This document shows, in pieces, positions 1 through 9,405 of a DNA stretch of 64,000 nucleotides (within the stretch, counting starts at the first letter, position 1; each line of letters begins with the position of its first letter). Location of the stretch: assembly GCA_018334015.1 (NCBI GenBank), contig JAGXTI010000034.1:62001-126000 (forward strand). Direction: 5' to 3'. Both the position numbers and the translations under genes were made by a program. The stretch is from Silanimonas sp. Lineage in GTDB: Bacteria; Pseudomonadota; Gammaproteobacteria; Xanthomonadales; Xanthomonadaceae. The notes beneath the pieces were generated by a model, which saw nothing but the letters and a program-made list of their open reading frames with translations, was not told the origin of the DNA and ran no database searches.

Positions 1-496
1 GGGCCAGCATCTCGGCCATCAGACCGTCGCCGGAGGCGATGTCGAGCACATCGAGCGGTTCAACGAGGGGCAGGGCGCTGCGGGCCAGCGCCTCCCAGGT
101 GCGGCCGGGCGAATAGTGCCGCTCCATGTCGCCGGCCACCGAATCGGCCCAGTTCTGGTCGGAGGCGCGGGCGGCCAGCACCTGCGGCAGGCGCTCGGCG
201 TCCTGACGCAGCAAGGGGTCGTTGGCGCCGTCACGCAGGGTGCGCCACAAGGCGGCTTCGGCGTTTTCCATGGCATCGTTGAAGCGGTAGTAGGCCGAAA
301 CGCCGGAACGGCGGTCGACCACCAGCGCGGCCTCGCGCAGTTTGGCGAGGTGGGTGGAGACACGCGGCTGGGCGAGGTGGGTGATGGTGGCCAGTTCGGC
401 GACGGTCAATTCTTCGCGTTCGACGAGGGCCAGCAGGCGGACACGGGTGGGATCGGCCAGCACCTTCAGGCAGTCCGACCAGGCGTTCAGGTCCAT
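1..496 (-). CDS. ArsR-family regulator with C-terminal methyltransferase domain (partial)
   Basis: This leftward gene starts with ATG at 494-496 and runs off the left edge. Residues about 8-75 form an ArsR winged helix: VLADPTRVRLLALV followed by a recognition helix around HLAQPRVSTHLAKL. A linker follows, and at the edge the sequence LDVLDIASGDG looks like motif I of a class I SAM-dependent methyltransferase. ArsR-methyltransferase fusions are a known family, often next to methionine-cycle genes in Proteobacteria; the gene downstream is outside the window, so that link is inference. The usual metal-binding cysteines of ArsR/SmtB sensors are not evident. A perfect dyad lies just upstream and may be its operator. 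Confidence 0.85.
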   Translation of the reverse strand, partial: MDLNAWSDCLKVLADPTRVRLLALVEREELTVAELATITHLAQPRVSTHLAKLREAALVVDRRSGVSAYYRFNDAMENAEAALWRTLRDGANDPLLRQDAERLPQVLAARASDQNWADSVAGDMERHYSPGRTWEALARSALPLVEPLDVLDIASGDGLMAEMLA

Positions 497-513
497 GTTG
501 ATCGTTTTATCGC

Positions 514-529
514 GATTCAAAGATGAATC
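514..529. promoter_or_regulatory. Inverted repeat upstream of the ArsR-type gene, candidate operator
   Basis: GATTCA and TGAATC face each other across the spacer AAGA, 18-33 bases upstream of the regulator's start codon. Size and position fit an autoregulatory ArsR-type operator overlapping the promoter, but no binding data can be read from the sequence. Confidence 0.45.
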
Positions 530-615
530 AGATTAGAGGCGGCCCGGCGAGCGGTCAACCGACGGTTTGGCGGTTTTTCACCCCGGCACCATGCCGTCGG
601 GTATGGTCGAGGGGC

Positions 616-650
616 TACAATCGCGACTTTCCTTGAACCCGACCAAGGGG
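616..650 (+). promoter_or_regulatory. Candidate -10 box and ribosome binding site of the acyl-CoA dehydrogenase gene
   Basis: TACAAT at 616-621 is a good -10 hexamer; the best -35-like match, ATGCCG at 591-596, is weak and 19 bases away. AAGGGG at 645-650 is a Shine-Dalgarno sequence six bases before the GTG at 657, which decides the start in favour of that GTG over the in-frame ATG codons further upstream. Confidence 0.45.
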
Positions 651-656
651 TCTGCC

Positions 657-1817
<1,161 letters not shown>

Positions 1818-1830
1818 AGGCGGTCTGGCC

Positions 1831-2844
1831 ATGGACAACGGCCCACCGCCCTTGGCCGATGTCCTGGTCGTCGGTGCCGGCATGGCCGGTGCGGCGGCTG
1901 CACGCCTTGCCGCCGATGCCGGTTTGCGCGTGCTGGCGCTGGACAAGGGCCGGGGTCCGGGCGGTCGCCTGAGCACCCGCCGCGTCGAGGCGGGCGGCTT
2001 CGACCACGGGGCTGCCAGCCTGCAAGCCCAGGGTGAGGATTTCCGCGGCTGGCTTGCGGCGCAGCTTGCGGCCGGGCATGCCGCCCGCTGGGGCGAGAAC
2101 TGGGTGGGCGTGCCGGGCATGAACGCACTGCTCACCGGCCTGCTGGAGGGCATCGAGGTCCGCTGGTCGAGCACGGTGGCGGCTCTCGATCGGGTGTCCG
2201 GCCACTGGCGGGCGCTCGATGCCCAGGGCCAGCCGCTCGCCGGTGCCGAACGGCTGGTGCTGGCGGTGCCGGCGCCGCAGGCCCACAGCCTGCTGACCGC
2301 CACCGCCGCGTCAGCCGAATGGGGTGCCGCGGGTTCCGTGCTTCTCGCGGCCCTGCAGGCGGTGCGCTACGCGCCGTGCTGGGCCGGGCTGGCGGTGGTC
2401 GAGCACGTCGAGGGCCGGGCAGCACCGACCTGCCCTGATGCCGCCGCCCTGGCCGCGGCAGGCCTTGCGGCGATGATCCGTGAGGGCAGCAAGCCCGGTC
2501 GAAACGCGGCCGGTCACTGGGTGGTGCATGCCGACGCCGATTGGAGCACGCGGTATCTGGAGCTGAGCGCCGAAGAGGCCGCCCATCGGCTGCGCAGCGC
2601 TTTCGTGGCCCTCACCGGCATCGACGACGGCGCCATCCGCAGCTTCGGCGCGCACCGCTGGCGCTACGCCCGGCCGATCCATGGGCTCGATCCGGCACTG
2701 GCCGGCGCTATCGAAGGCCTGGCGCTGGCCGGCGATGCCGTCGGCTGGTGTGCCGAGGCGGGCACTCCCCCCGCCGAGCAGGCCTGGCGTTCCGGTCGCG
2801 AAGCCGCCCTGCGCCTGCTCGCAGCGCGCGGCTGCCTCAGCTGA
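1831..2844 (+). CDS. Renalase-like FAD-dependent amine oxidase-type flavoprotein
   Basis: The 337-residue protein begins with a dinucleotide-binding fold, VVGAGMAGAAAARLA, then an acidic strand end and the arginine-rich GPGGRLSTRR segment typical of the renalase/NAD(P)-binding Rossmann-like family. The C-terminal GLALAGDAVGWC closes the FAD site. Bacterial relatives include renalases that oxidise aberrant dihydro-nicotinamide isomers, but this role is not proven here. It lies 13 bases after the acyl-CoA dehydrogenase gene and its stop overlaps, tail to tail, the end of fimX by eight bases. Confidence 0.8.
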   Translation: MDNGPPPLADVLVVGAGMAGAAAARLAADAGLRVLALDKGRGPGGRLSTRRVEAGGFDHGAASLQAQGEDFRGWLAAQLAAGHAARWGENWVGVPGMNALLTGLLEGIEVRWSSTVAALDRVSGHWRALDAQGQPLAGAERLVLAVPAPQAHSLLTATAASAEWGAAGSVLLAALQAVRYAPCWAGLAVVEHVEGRAAPTCPDAAALAAAGLAAMIREGSKPGRNAAGHWVVHADADWSTRYLELSAEEAAHRLRSAFVALTGIDDGAIRSFGAHRWRYARPIHGLDPALAGAIEGLALAGDAVGWCAEAGTPPAEQAWRSGREAALRLLAARGCLS

Positions 2845-4918
2845 AATCGTAGTTCATCACCGGGCCGGCGGCGGCCAGAAAATCGCCCTCGACGTAATCG
2901 ACGCCGATACCGAACAGCACGGTCATGCTGGCGGCATCCTGCACGTAGTGGACCACGCAGATCTTGCCCAGCTCGCGGGCTTTTTCGGTGAACTCGCGGA
3001 CCTTGGCCTGGTTTTCGGGGTTGCGGGCGAGGTCGGTGATGTAGCTGCGGTCGATCTTCACCACGTCGGCGTCGATGTGCTGCAGCAGCTGGAAGGAGTT
3101 GAGCCCGGTGCCGAAGTGTTCGAGCGCCAGCCGCACGCCGGCGGCATGCACCGTGCGGGCGAAGGCCTGGATCGCCTTGAGGTGGGTGAACACCGCCGGC
3201 TCGTGCAGCTCCAGCACCAGCCGCGAGCCGGGAATGCCGGCCGCCTGCACGGCGGCGGCGATCTCTTCGCCCAGCTGCGCATTGGCCGAGATGCTCTCCG
3301 GTCCCAGCTTGACGAACAGGGTGGTCGCCCGGTTGGCGGCCTGGCGCTCGGCGATCACGCTGATGGCGCGGTGCACCACCCAGCGATCGATCTCCGGGCC
3401 GAGGCCCTGCTCCAGAGCCAGCGGCAGGAAGGTGCCGGGGTGGATGATCTCGCCGCCGGCACCCTTGAGGCGCAGGTAGGCCTCGTAGGTCTCGCCCGGC
3501 TCGCCGCCGAGGCTGACGATCGGCTGGTAGTGCAGGGTGAAGCCGTCGTTGCCGATGGCATCGCGGATCCGTTGCACCCAGGCGGCGATGCGTTCCTCCT
3601 CGGCGCGGTCGCGGGCGGCCGGGTCGTGGATCTCGACCCGGTTACCGCCCACGCCCATTGCCGAGAGCAGGCAGTTTTCGGCGCGGCTCAGCACCGGCTC
3701 GATCTGGGCATTGCGCTCACCGATCTGCACGCCGCCGATGCTGGCGGTGAGGGTGATGGCGCGCTCGCCCACCTCCAGCAACTGGCTGCTGAAAGCGCTG
3801 CGCAGGCGCTCAGCCCGGGCCTGGCTGGCCTTGGGGTCGTGCAGGCGGCAGAGCACACCGAAGCGGTGGTCGGAAAGGCGGCCGGCCAAGGTGTTGCCAT
3901 CGAGCACGCTCTCGATCCGCTGCGCGATGGCGGCCAGCAGCGTGTCGGCCCGGGCGAGGCCGACCGAGCCGACCAGGGTGTCGTAGTTGTCCGGCTCCAC
4001 CAGCAACAAGGCTTGGTGATGGCGCCCTCCGGCGGCGGCAGCGATGGCTTTTTCCAGTTCGGCCATGAAAAACGCCCGGTTGGCGAGGCCGGTGGCGCCG
4101 TCGCGGTGGCGCAGGGTTTCCAGTTCGGCGGCGACCGAGGCGTCCACCGTCGTGCTGGGGCGGAACACCACCTGCAGGCAGGGCTCGCCCTCGTAGCTGG
4201 CGGTGGTGAACTCCATCCGGGCATCGAAGACTTTGCCCGAGGCATCGATGGCCTTGAGTTCAAGCTGCTCCGGTGGGGATTCGCCCTTGGCGATGCGTTT
4301 GAGCAGGTCCTTGAAGGCGGCGGTGTGCGAGGGGGCGATCAGGTCCAGCACCGAGAGGCCCTCGATGTCCTCGAAGCTGCCGTAGCCGAACATTTCGAGG
4401 TAGGCCTCGTTGGCACGGATGTGCATGCCCTCGTGGAGGTAGGCGATCGGGTCGCGCGAGGAAGCGATCAAAGCATCGCAGCGGCGCTCGGTTTCGCGCA
4501 GCTGCGCTTCCAGTCCGCGCAGCTGGCGGCGGTCGCGGACCGCCTCGTATTCGGCGCGCACCACGGCCTGGGCCTGGGCCGGCCGCTGCCGCAGCAGCAC
4601 ACCGTGGGCCCCGGCGGCCAGTGCGGCGAGCAGGGCGTCTTCGCCCAGGGCGTCGAGCACGGCCAGCACCGGCAGGTCCTTGCCGCTGGCCTGCACCTCG
4701 CGCATCACCGATTCGAAGGTCAGGTCGCGGGCTGCGGCCGCGGCGATCACCAGATCGAAACCCTGCTGGCCCAGCAGCCGGCGCAGTGCCTCGGGTGAGT
4801 CGGCGCGGTGCGGTCGGACCGCGATGCCGCCATTGCGGAGCAGGCTGGTCAGGCCTTCGGCGTCTTCGATCCGGTCATCGACCAGCAGCAGGCGCAGCAC
4901 GGCATCGTGGGGGGGCAT
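2837..4918 (-). CDS. fimX: FimX-type c-di-GMP receptor with degenerate REC-PAS-GGDEF-EAL domains
   Basis: This 693-residue protein has four domains in the order of FimX, the c-di-GMP effector of type IV pilus assembly: REC (about 1-125), PAS (about 160-270), GGDEF (about 290-440) and EAL (about 450-693). All enzymatic signatures are broken. The REC phospho-acceptor region reads FDLVIAAAAA, GGDEF is replaced by LSDHRF, and the EAL site reads YEAYLRL. The length (FimX of Pseudomonas is 691 residues) and the C-terminal DYVEGDFLAAAGPVMNYDFS fit FimX. Known FimX proteins bind c-di-GMP through the EAL domain and act with PilZ and PilB; that is inferred here. It follows epmB on the same strand after 73 bases. 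Start chosen at the ATG at 4916-4918. Confidence 0.85.
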   Translation of the reverse strand: MPPHDAVLRLLLVDDRIEDAEGLTSLLRNGGIAVRPHRADSPEALRRLLGQQGFDLVIAAAAARDLTFESVMREVQASGKDLPVLAVLDALGEDALLAALAAGAHGVLLRQRPAQAQAVVRAEYEAVRDRRQLRGLEAQLRETERRCDALIASSRDPIAYLHEGMHIRANEAYLEMFGYGSFEDIEGLSVLDLIAPSHTAAFKDLLKRIAKGESPPEQLELKAIDASGKVFDARMEFTTASYEGEPCLQVVFRPSTTVDASVAAELETLRHRDGATGLANRAFFMAELEKAIAAAAGGRHHQALLLVEPDNYDTLVGSVGLARADTLLAAIAQRIESVLDGNTLAGRLSDHRFGVLCRLHDPKASQARAERLRSAFSSQLLEVGERAITLTASIGGVQIGERNAQIEPVLSRAENCLLSAMGVGGNRVEIHDPAARDRAEEERIAAWVQRIRDAIGNDGFTLHYQPIVSLGGEPGETYEAYLRLKGAGGEIIHPGTFLPLALEQGLGPEIDRWVVHRAISVIAERQAANRATTLFVKLGPESISANAQLGEEIAAAVQAAGIPGSRLVLELHEPAVFTHLKAIQAFARTVHAAGVRLALEHFGTGLNSFQLLQHIDADVVKIDRSYITDLARNPENQAKVREFTEKARELGKICVVHYVQDAASMTVLFGIGVDYVEGDFLAAAGPVMNYDFS

Positions 4919-4991
4919 GCGGACTCCAAGGCCGGAAAAGGCACATCGGCCGGAGTGTACGGGCAGGGCGGCCGGCTCAGGAAGTCGCGAC

Positions 4992-5996
4992 TCAGAGCAG
5001 GGTCTTGCCGGGCTGACCGGCGTCCTCGCGCACCCGTCGCGGCAGCAGGTAACCGGGCAGGCGGGCATGCAGGGCGCGATGCAGGGCCGCGCCTTCGCTT
5101 TCGGGTACCTCGAAATGGGCGGCCCCCTGCACCCGGTCGAGCTGGTGCAGGTAGTAGGGCAGCACGCCGATGCCGAACAGGGCTTCGGAAAGATCGACCA
5201 GCGCATCGACGTCGTCGTTGACCCCGCGCAGCAACACGGCCTGGTTGAGCAGGTGCACGTCGCGTTCGCGCAGTGCGGCGCAGGCCGTGCGCACACCCTC
5301 GTTGATCTCTCTGGCATGGTTGGCGTGCACCACCATCACCACCGGCCAGGGCAGGGCGCCGATCCAGTCGAGGAACTCGGCGTCGATACGCTCGGGCAGC
5401 ACGATCGGCAGGCGGGTGTGGATGCGCAGCCGGGTGATCTGCGGCAGGCCGCGCAGGGCATCGGTCAATTCAGCAAGCTTGGCCGTCGAAAGACTCAGCG
5501 GGTCGCCGCCGGAGAGGATGACTTCGCGCACCGACGGGTCGGCACGCAGGTGCTCGAGCGCTGAAGCCCAGCCGCCCGCTGCGGCGGTTTCCTCGGCGTA
5601 GGGGAAATGCCGGCGGAAGCAGTAGCGGCAGTGGATGGCGCAGCTTCCCGTCGCAATCAGCAGGGCGCGGCCTTCGTACTTGTGGATCACGCCGGTGCCG
5701 GCTTTGGCCTGCGCGTCGCCGACCGCGTCGAGCGTGAATCCGGGCACGAGGCGGTCTTCCAGGTCGAGCGGCAGCACCTGGCGCAGCAGCGGATCGTGCG
5801 GATCGCCGTGGCGCATCCGGGCGAGGTAGCCCGCCGGCACGCGCAAGGGGAAAGCGCCTTGGGCGCTCGCCGAAACACGCGCACTCAGACCCTCCAGGCC
5901 GAGTCGGCGGAGCAGTTCGGCAGGGTCGCGCACGGCCTCGCGCCAAAGCGTCTGCCAACGGGCCGGCTGCCGGGTGGCGGCGGGAACGGGTATCAT
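4992..5996 (-). CDS. epmB: EF-P lysine 2,3-aminomutase EpmB (radical SAM)
   Basis: EpmB converts (S)-alpha-lysine to (R)-beta-lysine, the substrate that EpmA attaches to elongation factor P. The radical-SAM cluster motif CAIHCRYC (CxxxCxxC) is followed by [18 protein letters not shown] and the C-terminal GQPGKTLL, holding the PLP lysine, are also present. From the ATG at 5994-5996 the protein has 334 residues and aligns with the N-terminus of E. coli EpmB; another ATG at 6008 would add four residues but overlaps a -10-like TAGAAT on the same strand. efp starts divergently only a few dozen bases away, an arrangement fitting its function. No epmA is in the window. Confidence 0.93.
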   Translation of the reverse strand: MIPVPAATRQPARWQTLWREAVRDPAELLRRLGLEGLSARVSASAQGAFPLRVPAGYLARMRHGDPHDPLLRQVLPLDLEDRLVPGFTLDAVGDAQAKAGTGVIHKYEGRALLIATGSCAIHCRYCFRRHFPYAEETAAAGGWASALEHLRADPSVREVILSGGDPLSLSTAKLAELTDALRGLPQITRLRIHTRLPIVLPERIDAEFLDWIGALPWPVVMVVHANHAREINEGVRTACAALRERDVHLLNQAVLLRGVNDDVDALVDLSEALFGIGVLPYYLHQLDRVQGAAHFEVPESEGAALHRALHARLPGYLLPRRVREDAGQPGKTLL

Positions 5997-6025
5997 CTCG
6001 GGCTGCATTCTAAAGGTTCGAGGAG
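5991..6025. promoter_or_regulatory. Divergent efp/epmB control region
   Basis: TATCAT at 5991-5996 is a candidate -10 for efp and lies inside the first codons of epmB. On the other strand TAGAAT, reading from 6012 to 6007, is a candidate -10 for epmB about 10 bases before its likely ATG. GAGGAG at 6020-6025 is the efp ribosome binding site. Neither -10 has a strong -35. The two promoters would interlock, so transcription of one gene may affect the other. Confidence 0.4.
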
Positions 6026-6032
6026 CACCCGC

Positions 6033-6599
6033 ATGGCCAGCTACGGCATGAATGACGTCAAAAACGGCATGAAGATCATCGTCAATAACGAGCCGTGCGT
6101 CATCACCGAGACGGAATACGTCAAGCCGGGCAAGGGCCAGGCCTTCACCCGCGTGAAGTACCGCTTCATCAAGTCGGGCCGGGTGGTGGAGATGACCATG
6201 AAAGCCACCGACAACGTCGAGGCCGCCGACGTGGTCGACACCGACATGCAGTACCTCTACACCGACGGCGAGTACTGGCACTTCATGCAGCAGGAGAGCT
6301 TCGAGCAGGTGCAGGCCGACGCCGCTGGCGTGGGCGAGACCGCGAAGTGGATCAAGGGCGAGGAGCCCTGCGTCGTCACCCTGTGGAACGGCACGCCGAT
6401 CGCCGTGCAGGCGCCCAATTTCGTCGAACTGAAGATCGTCGAGACCGATCCGGGTGTGCGCGGTGACACCTCGGGCGGTGGCGGCAAGCCGGCCAAGCTG
6501 GAAACCGGCGCGGTCGTGCGCGTGCCGCTGTTCGTCGGCCAGGACGAGATCATCAAAGTCGACACCCGCACCGGCGAGTACGTCAGCCGCGTCAAGTGA
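6033..6599 (+). CDS. efp: Elongation factor P
   Basis: This 188-residue protein has the canonical EF-P length. It rescues ribosomes stalled at polyproline stretches by binding between the P and E sites. Lys34 in KPGKGQAF is the residue beta-lysylated by EpmA in the Lys34-type EF-P group, and the neighbouring EpmB gene supplies the modified amino acid. The rest shows the three beta-barrel domains, ending in [20 protein letters not shown]. The start is fixed by GAGGAG at 6020-6025, seven bases upstream of the ATG. Confidence 0.98.
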   Translation: MASYGMNDVKNGMKIIVNNEPCVITETEYVKPGKGQAFTRVKYRFIKSGRVVEMTMKATDNVEAADVVDTDMQYLYTDGEYWHFMQQESFEQVQADAAGVGETAKWIKGEEPCVVTLWNGTPIAVQAPNFVELKIVETDPGVRGDTSGGGGKPAKLETGAVVRVPLFVGQDEIIKVDTRTGEYVSRVK

Positions 6600-6638
6600 G
6601 TGGTCGCGGCAGGGCCGGGTCCGGTCCGGGGAGAGAAC

Positions 6639-7979
6639 GTGCGTGAACCCTGCGAGCTGTTGATCGAAGCCGGCTGGGTCGTGCCGGTGCTGCCGAAGGG
6701 CGTCGTGCTGGTCGACCATGCGGTGGCGGTGAAGCAGGGGCGCATCCTTGCCGTGCTGCCACGCACCGAGGCGCGGGCCCGCTTCCTGCCGGCCGAGATC
6801 GTCTCGCGGCCCGAGGCCGCGCTGATCCCTGGCCTCGTCAACAGCCACACCCACAACCCGATGACATTGTTGCGCGGGGTGGCCGATGACCTGCCGCTGA
6901 TGCCCTGGCTGCAGGAGCACATCTGGCCGATCGAAGGCGCGGTGATGGCGCCCGATTTCATCGCCGACGGCATCGAGCTGGCGGTCGCCGAGATGCTGCG
7001 CGGCGGCACTACCTGCTGCAACGAGAGCTACTTCTTCCCCGACGTGCAGGCGCAGACCTACCAGCGCCTCGGCTTCCGGGCCACGGTTGGCTTGCCGATC
7101 ATCGAGTTCCCCTCGCCCTGGGCCAAGACCACCGCCGAGTATTTCGACAAGGGCCTGGAAGTCTTCGACGCCTGGCGCAGCGATCCGCTGATCCGCTTCA
7201 CCTTCGCGCCGCATGCGCCCTACACGGTCTCGGATGCCGGTTTCGAGCGCATCAACATGCTCTCGGCCCAACTCGACCTGCCGATCCACTGCCACGTGCA
7301 CGAGACCGCGCAGGAAGTCGAGGACTCGCTCAAGGCCCACGGCCAGCGCCCGCTGGCGCGGCTCGACCGGCTGGGCATCGTCGATTCGCGCCTGATCGCC
7401 GTGCACATGACCCAGCTCACCGAAGGCGAGATCCGCCTCTGCGCCGAGCGTGGCGTGCACATCGCGCACTGCCCGCAATCCAACCTCAAGCTGGCCTCCG
7501 GCTTCTGTCCGGTCGAGGCCCTGCGTCGGGCCGGCGCCAACGTCGCCATCGGCACCGACGGCTGCGCCAGCAACAACGACCTCGACATGTTCGAGGAGAC
7601 CCGCAACGCAGCGTTGCTCGCCAAGGCCGTCGCCGGCGATGCCCGCGCCCTTGACGCCGCCTCGGCGCTGGAGGCGGCCACACTGTGCGGGGCCCGTGCG
7701 CTGGGTCGCGAGGACGAGATCGGCTCGATCGAGCCGGGCAAGCAGGCCGACCTGGTGCTCGTCGATCTGGGCGAACTGGAGCTGCAGCCGCTCTACCACG
7801 TCGTCTCGCACCTCGTGTATGTGGCCACCCGCCACCAGGTCAGCGATGTCTGGATTGCCGGCCGTCCCAAGCTGCGTGATCGCCACCTCGCCGACATGGA
7901 TGCCGGCGCGCTCAAGGCCAAGGCGCGGGCTTGGGCGCGACGGATCGCCGATATTCCACGCCCCGGAGCCGGTTCATGA
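6639..7979 (+). CDS. mtaD: TRZ/ATZ-type amidohydrolase, probable 5'-methylthioadenosine/S-adenosylhomocysteine deaminase
   Basis: This metal-dependent amidohydrolase (446 residues from GTG 6639, preceded by GGGGAGAG) belongs to the family that deaminates 5'-methylthioadenosine and S-adenosylhomocysteine. The first metal site is NSHTHNP, the second HCHVHET, and the active-site Asp is in GTDGCASNNDLDMFEE; the end IGSIEPGKQADLVL is the usual closing strand. The same gene order, this hydrolase followed by ubiG and a HAD phosphatase, occurs in Pseudomonas. The link is logical: UbiG makes S-adenosylhomocysteine. The substrate is inferred; other aminohydrolase substrates are possible. Its stop overlaps the ubiG start (ATGA). 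Confidence 0.85.
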   Translation: MREPCELLIEAGWVVPVLPKGVVLVDHAVAVKQGRILAVLPRTEARARFLPAEIVSRPEAALIPGLVNSHTHNPMTLLRGVADDLPLMPWLQEHIWPIEGAVMAPDFIADGIELAVAEMLRGGTTCCNESYFFPDVQAQTYQRLGFRATVGLPIIEFPSPWAKTTAEYFDKGLEVFDAWRSDPLIRFTFAPHAPYTVSDAGFERINMLSAQLDLPIHCHVHETAQEVEDSLKAHGQRPLARLDRLGIVDSRLIAVHMTQLTEGEIRLCAERGVHIAHCPQSNLKLASGFCPVEALRRAGANVAIGTDGCASNNDLDMFEETRNAALLAKAVAGDARALDAASALEAATLCGARALGREDEIGSIEPGKQADLVLVDLGELELQPLYHVVSHLVYVATRHQVSDVWIAGRPKLRDRHLADMDAGALKAKARAWARRIADIPRPGAGS

Positions 7980-8713
7980 GCAACCCCACCCCGTCGATCG
8001 CGGCCAATGCCGACCCCGCCGAGCTGGCGCGGTTTTCCGCCCTTGCTGCGCGCTGGTGGGACCCGCAGGGGCCGCAGGGCCCACTGCACGCCCTCAATCC
8101 GGCCCGGCTCGCCTACGTGGCCGGGCACTGCCCGCTGGCCGGCGCGAAAGTCCTCGATGTCGGCTGCGGTGGCGGCCTGCTGAGTGAGGCGATGGCGGGT
8201 GAGGGGGCCGAGGTTCTGGGCATCGATCTGGCCGCCGATCTCGTCGATGTCGCCCGCCTGCACCTGCTCGAACGCCGCCAGGCCGGCGAGCGGTTGCAGC
8301 TCGACTACCGTGTGCAGGCCGTCGAGGCCCTGGCGCTCGAATCACCGGCTGCTTTCGATCTGGTCACCTGCATGGAACTTCTGGAGCACGTGCCCGATCC
8401 ACCGTCCATGCTCGAGGCCTGTGCCGCTCTGCTCAAGCCCGGTGGGCGCCTGGTGATTTCGACCATCAACCGCACCCCGGCCGCCTTCGTGCTGGCCATC
8501 GTCGGGGCCGAATACCTCACCGGCCTGATCGAACGCGGCACCCACGACTGGCGGCGTTTCATCAAGCCCTCTGAACTGGCGGCCGGGCTGCGCCGCGCCG
8601 GACTGGAACTGCGGCAGATCGATGGCCTGCACTACGACCCGCTGCGTCGCCGTGCCCGGGTGGGCCGCGGAACGGCGGTCAACTACCTGTGCGTGGCGCA
8701 GAAGCCGGCATGA
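7976..8713 (+). CDS. ubiG: UbiG, ubiquinone biosynthesis O-methyltransferase
   Basis: UbiG performs both O-methylations of ubiquinone biosynthesis using SAM. The 245-residue product opens with the family's typical start, an ELARFSALAARWWDPQG segment, then LNPARLAYV, motif I VLDVGCGGGLLSE, motif II near LVTCMELLEHVPDP, and HDWRRFIKPSEL in the C-terminal part. The ATG at 7976 overlaps the stop of the upstream deaminase gene by four bases and its own stop overlaps the next start by four, so the run is translationally coupled. Confidence 0.96.
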   Translation: MSNPTPSIAANADPAELARFSALAARWWDPQGPQGPLHALNPARLAYVAGHCPLAGAKVLDVGCGGGLLSEAMAGEGAEVLGIDLAADLVDVARLHLLERRQAGERLQLDYRVQAVEALALESPAAFDLVTCMELLEHVPDPPSMLEACAALLKPGGRLVISTINRTPAAFVLAIVGAEYLTGLIERGTHDWRRFIKPSELAAGLRRAGLELRQIDGLHYDPLRRRARVGRGTAVNYLCVAQKPA

Positions 8714-9405
8714 AGCCCGTGGCCGCGGCCAGCCCACGGCCCTGTTGGCCGCGGGCGGTGTTGTTCGATCTCGACGGCACCCTGGTCGATACCGCCCCCG
8801 ATCTTGCCGCCGCGGTCAATCGCCTGCTCGTCGAGGAAGGCTTTGCACCGCTGCCCTTGGCGGTCTTGCGGCCACTGGTCTCGAAGGGGGGGCGGGCCTT
8901 GCTGACGCGGGCCTTTCCCGAACGCGACGATGCGGCGATCGAGGCTTTGCTGCCGCGGTTTCTCGCCGCCTATGCCGACGCCCTGACGGTGCTCAGCCGG
9001 CCTTTCGCCGGCATCGAAGCCCTGCTGGCCGGCATCGAGTCGGCCGGCGCCCGCTGGGGCATCGTCACCAACAAGCCAGAAGCGCTCGCCCGTGGCGTGA
9101 TCGCCGGCATGGGCTGGTCGGCGCGTTGCGCCGTGCTGGTCGGCGGCGACAGCCTGCCGCTGCGCAAGCCCGACCCCGCACCGCTGCGCCACGCCGCCGC
9201 CCTGCTGGGGTTGCAGGCGGTGGAGTGCGTCTACGTCGGCGACGACGCCCGCGACATCGTCGCCGGCCTTGCCGCCGGGATGCCGACAGCGGCCGCGCTC
9301 TGGGGCTACCGCGAGCCGAGCGAGCAGCCCGAACACTGGCCGGCCAGCGCGCATTGCGCGGATGCGGCGGCGGTGGCGGCCTGGATCAGGGTGCTGCCGC
9401 GGTGA
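8710..9405 (+). CDS. HAD-family phosphatase, probable MupP/Gph-like
   Basis: This 231-residue HAD hydrolase has motif I FDLDGTLVDTAPD, motif II VTNKPE, a lysine in LPLRKPDPAPL and motif IV YVGDDARD. It is in the phosphoglycolate phosphatase-like subgroup. In Pseudomonas the gene at this position after ubiG is mupP, an N-acetylmuramate 6-phosphate phosphatase in cell-wall recycling. Position favours that role, but sequence alone does not exclude phosphoglycolate phosphatase. It overlaps ubiG and the following gene by four bases each. Confidence 0.85.
   Translation: MKPVAAASPRPCWPRAVLFDLDGTLVDTAPDLAAAVNRLLVEEGFAPLPLAVLRPLVSKGGRALLTRAFPERDDAAIEALLPRFLAAYADALTVLSRPFAGIEALLAGIESAGARWGIVTNKPEALARGVIAGMGWSARCAVLVGGDSLPLRKPDPAPLRHAAALLGLQAVECVYVGDDARDIVAGLAAGMPTAAALWGYREPSEQPEHWPASAHCADAAAVAAWIRVLPR

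Noticed and set aside
2681-4798. Rightward open frame of 705 codons opposite fimX
   Set aside because: It is a shadow of codon bias in GC-rich DNA: the opposite strand has recognisable PAS, GGDEF and EAL sequence, while this frame has low-complexity Gly/Ala/His/Gln sequence and no ribosome binding site.
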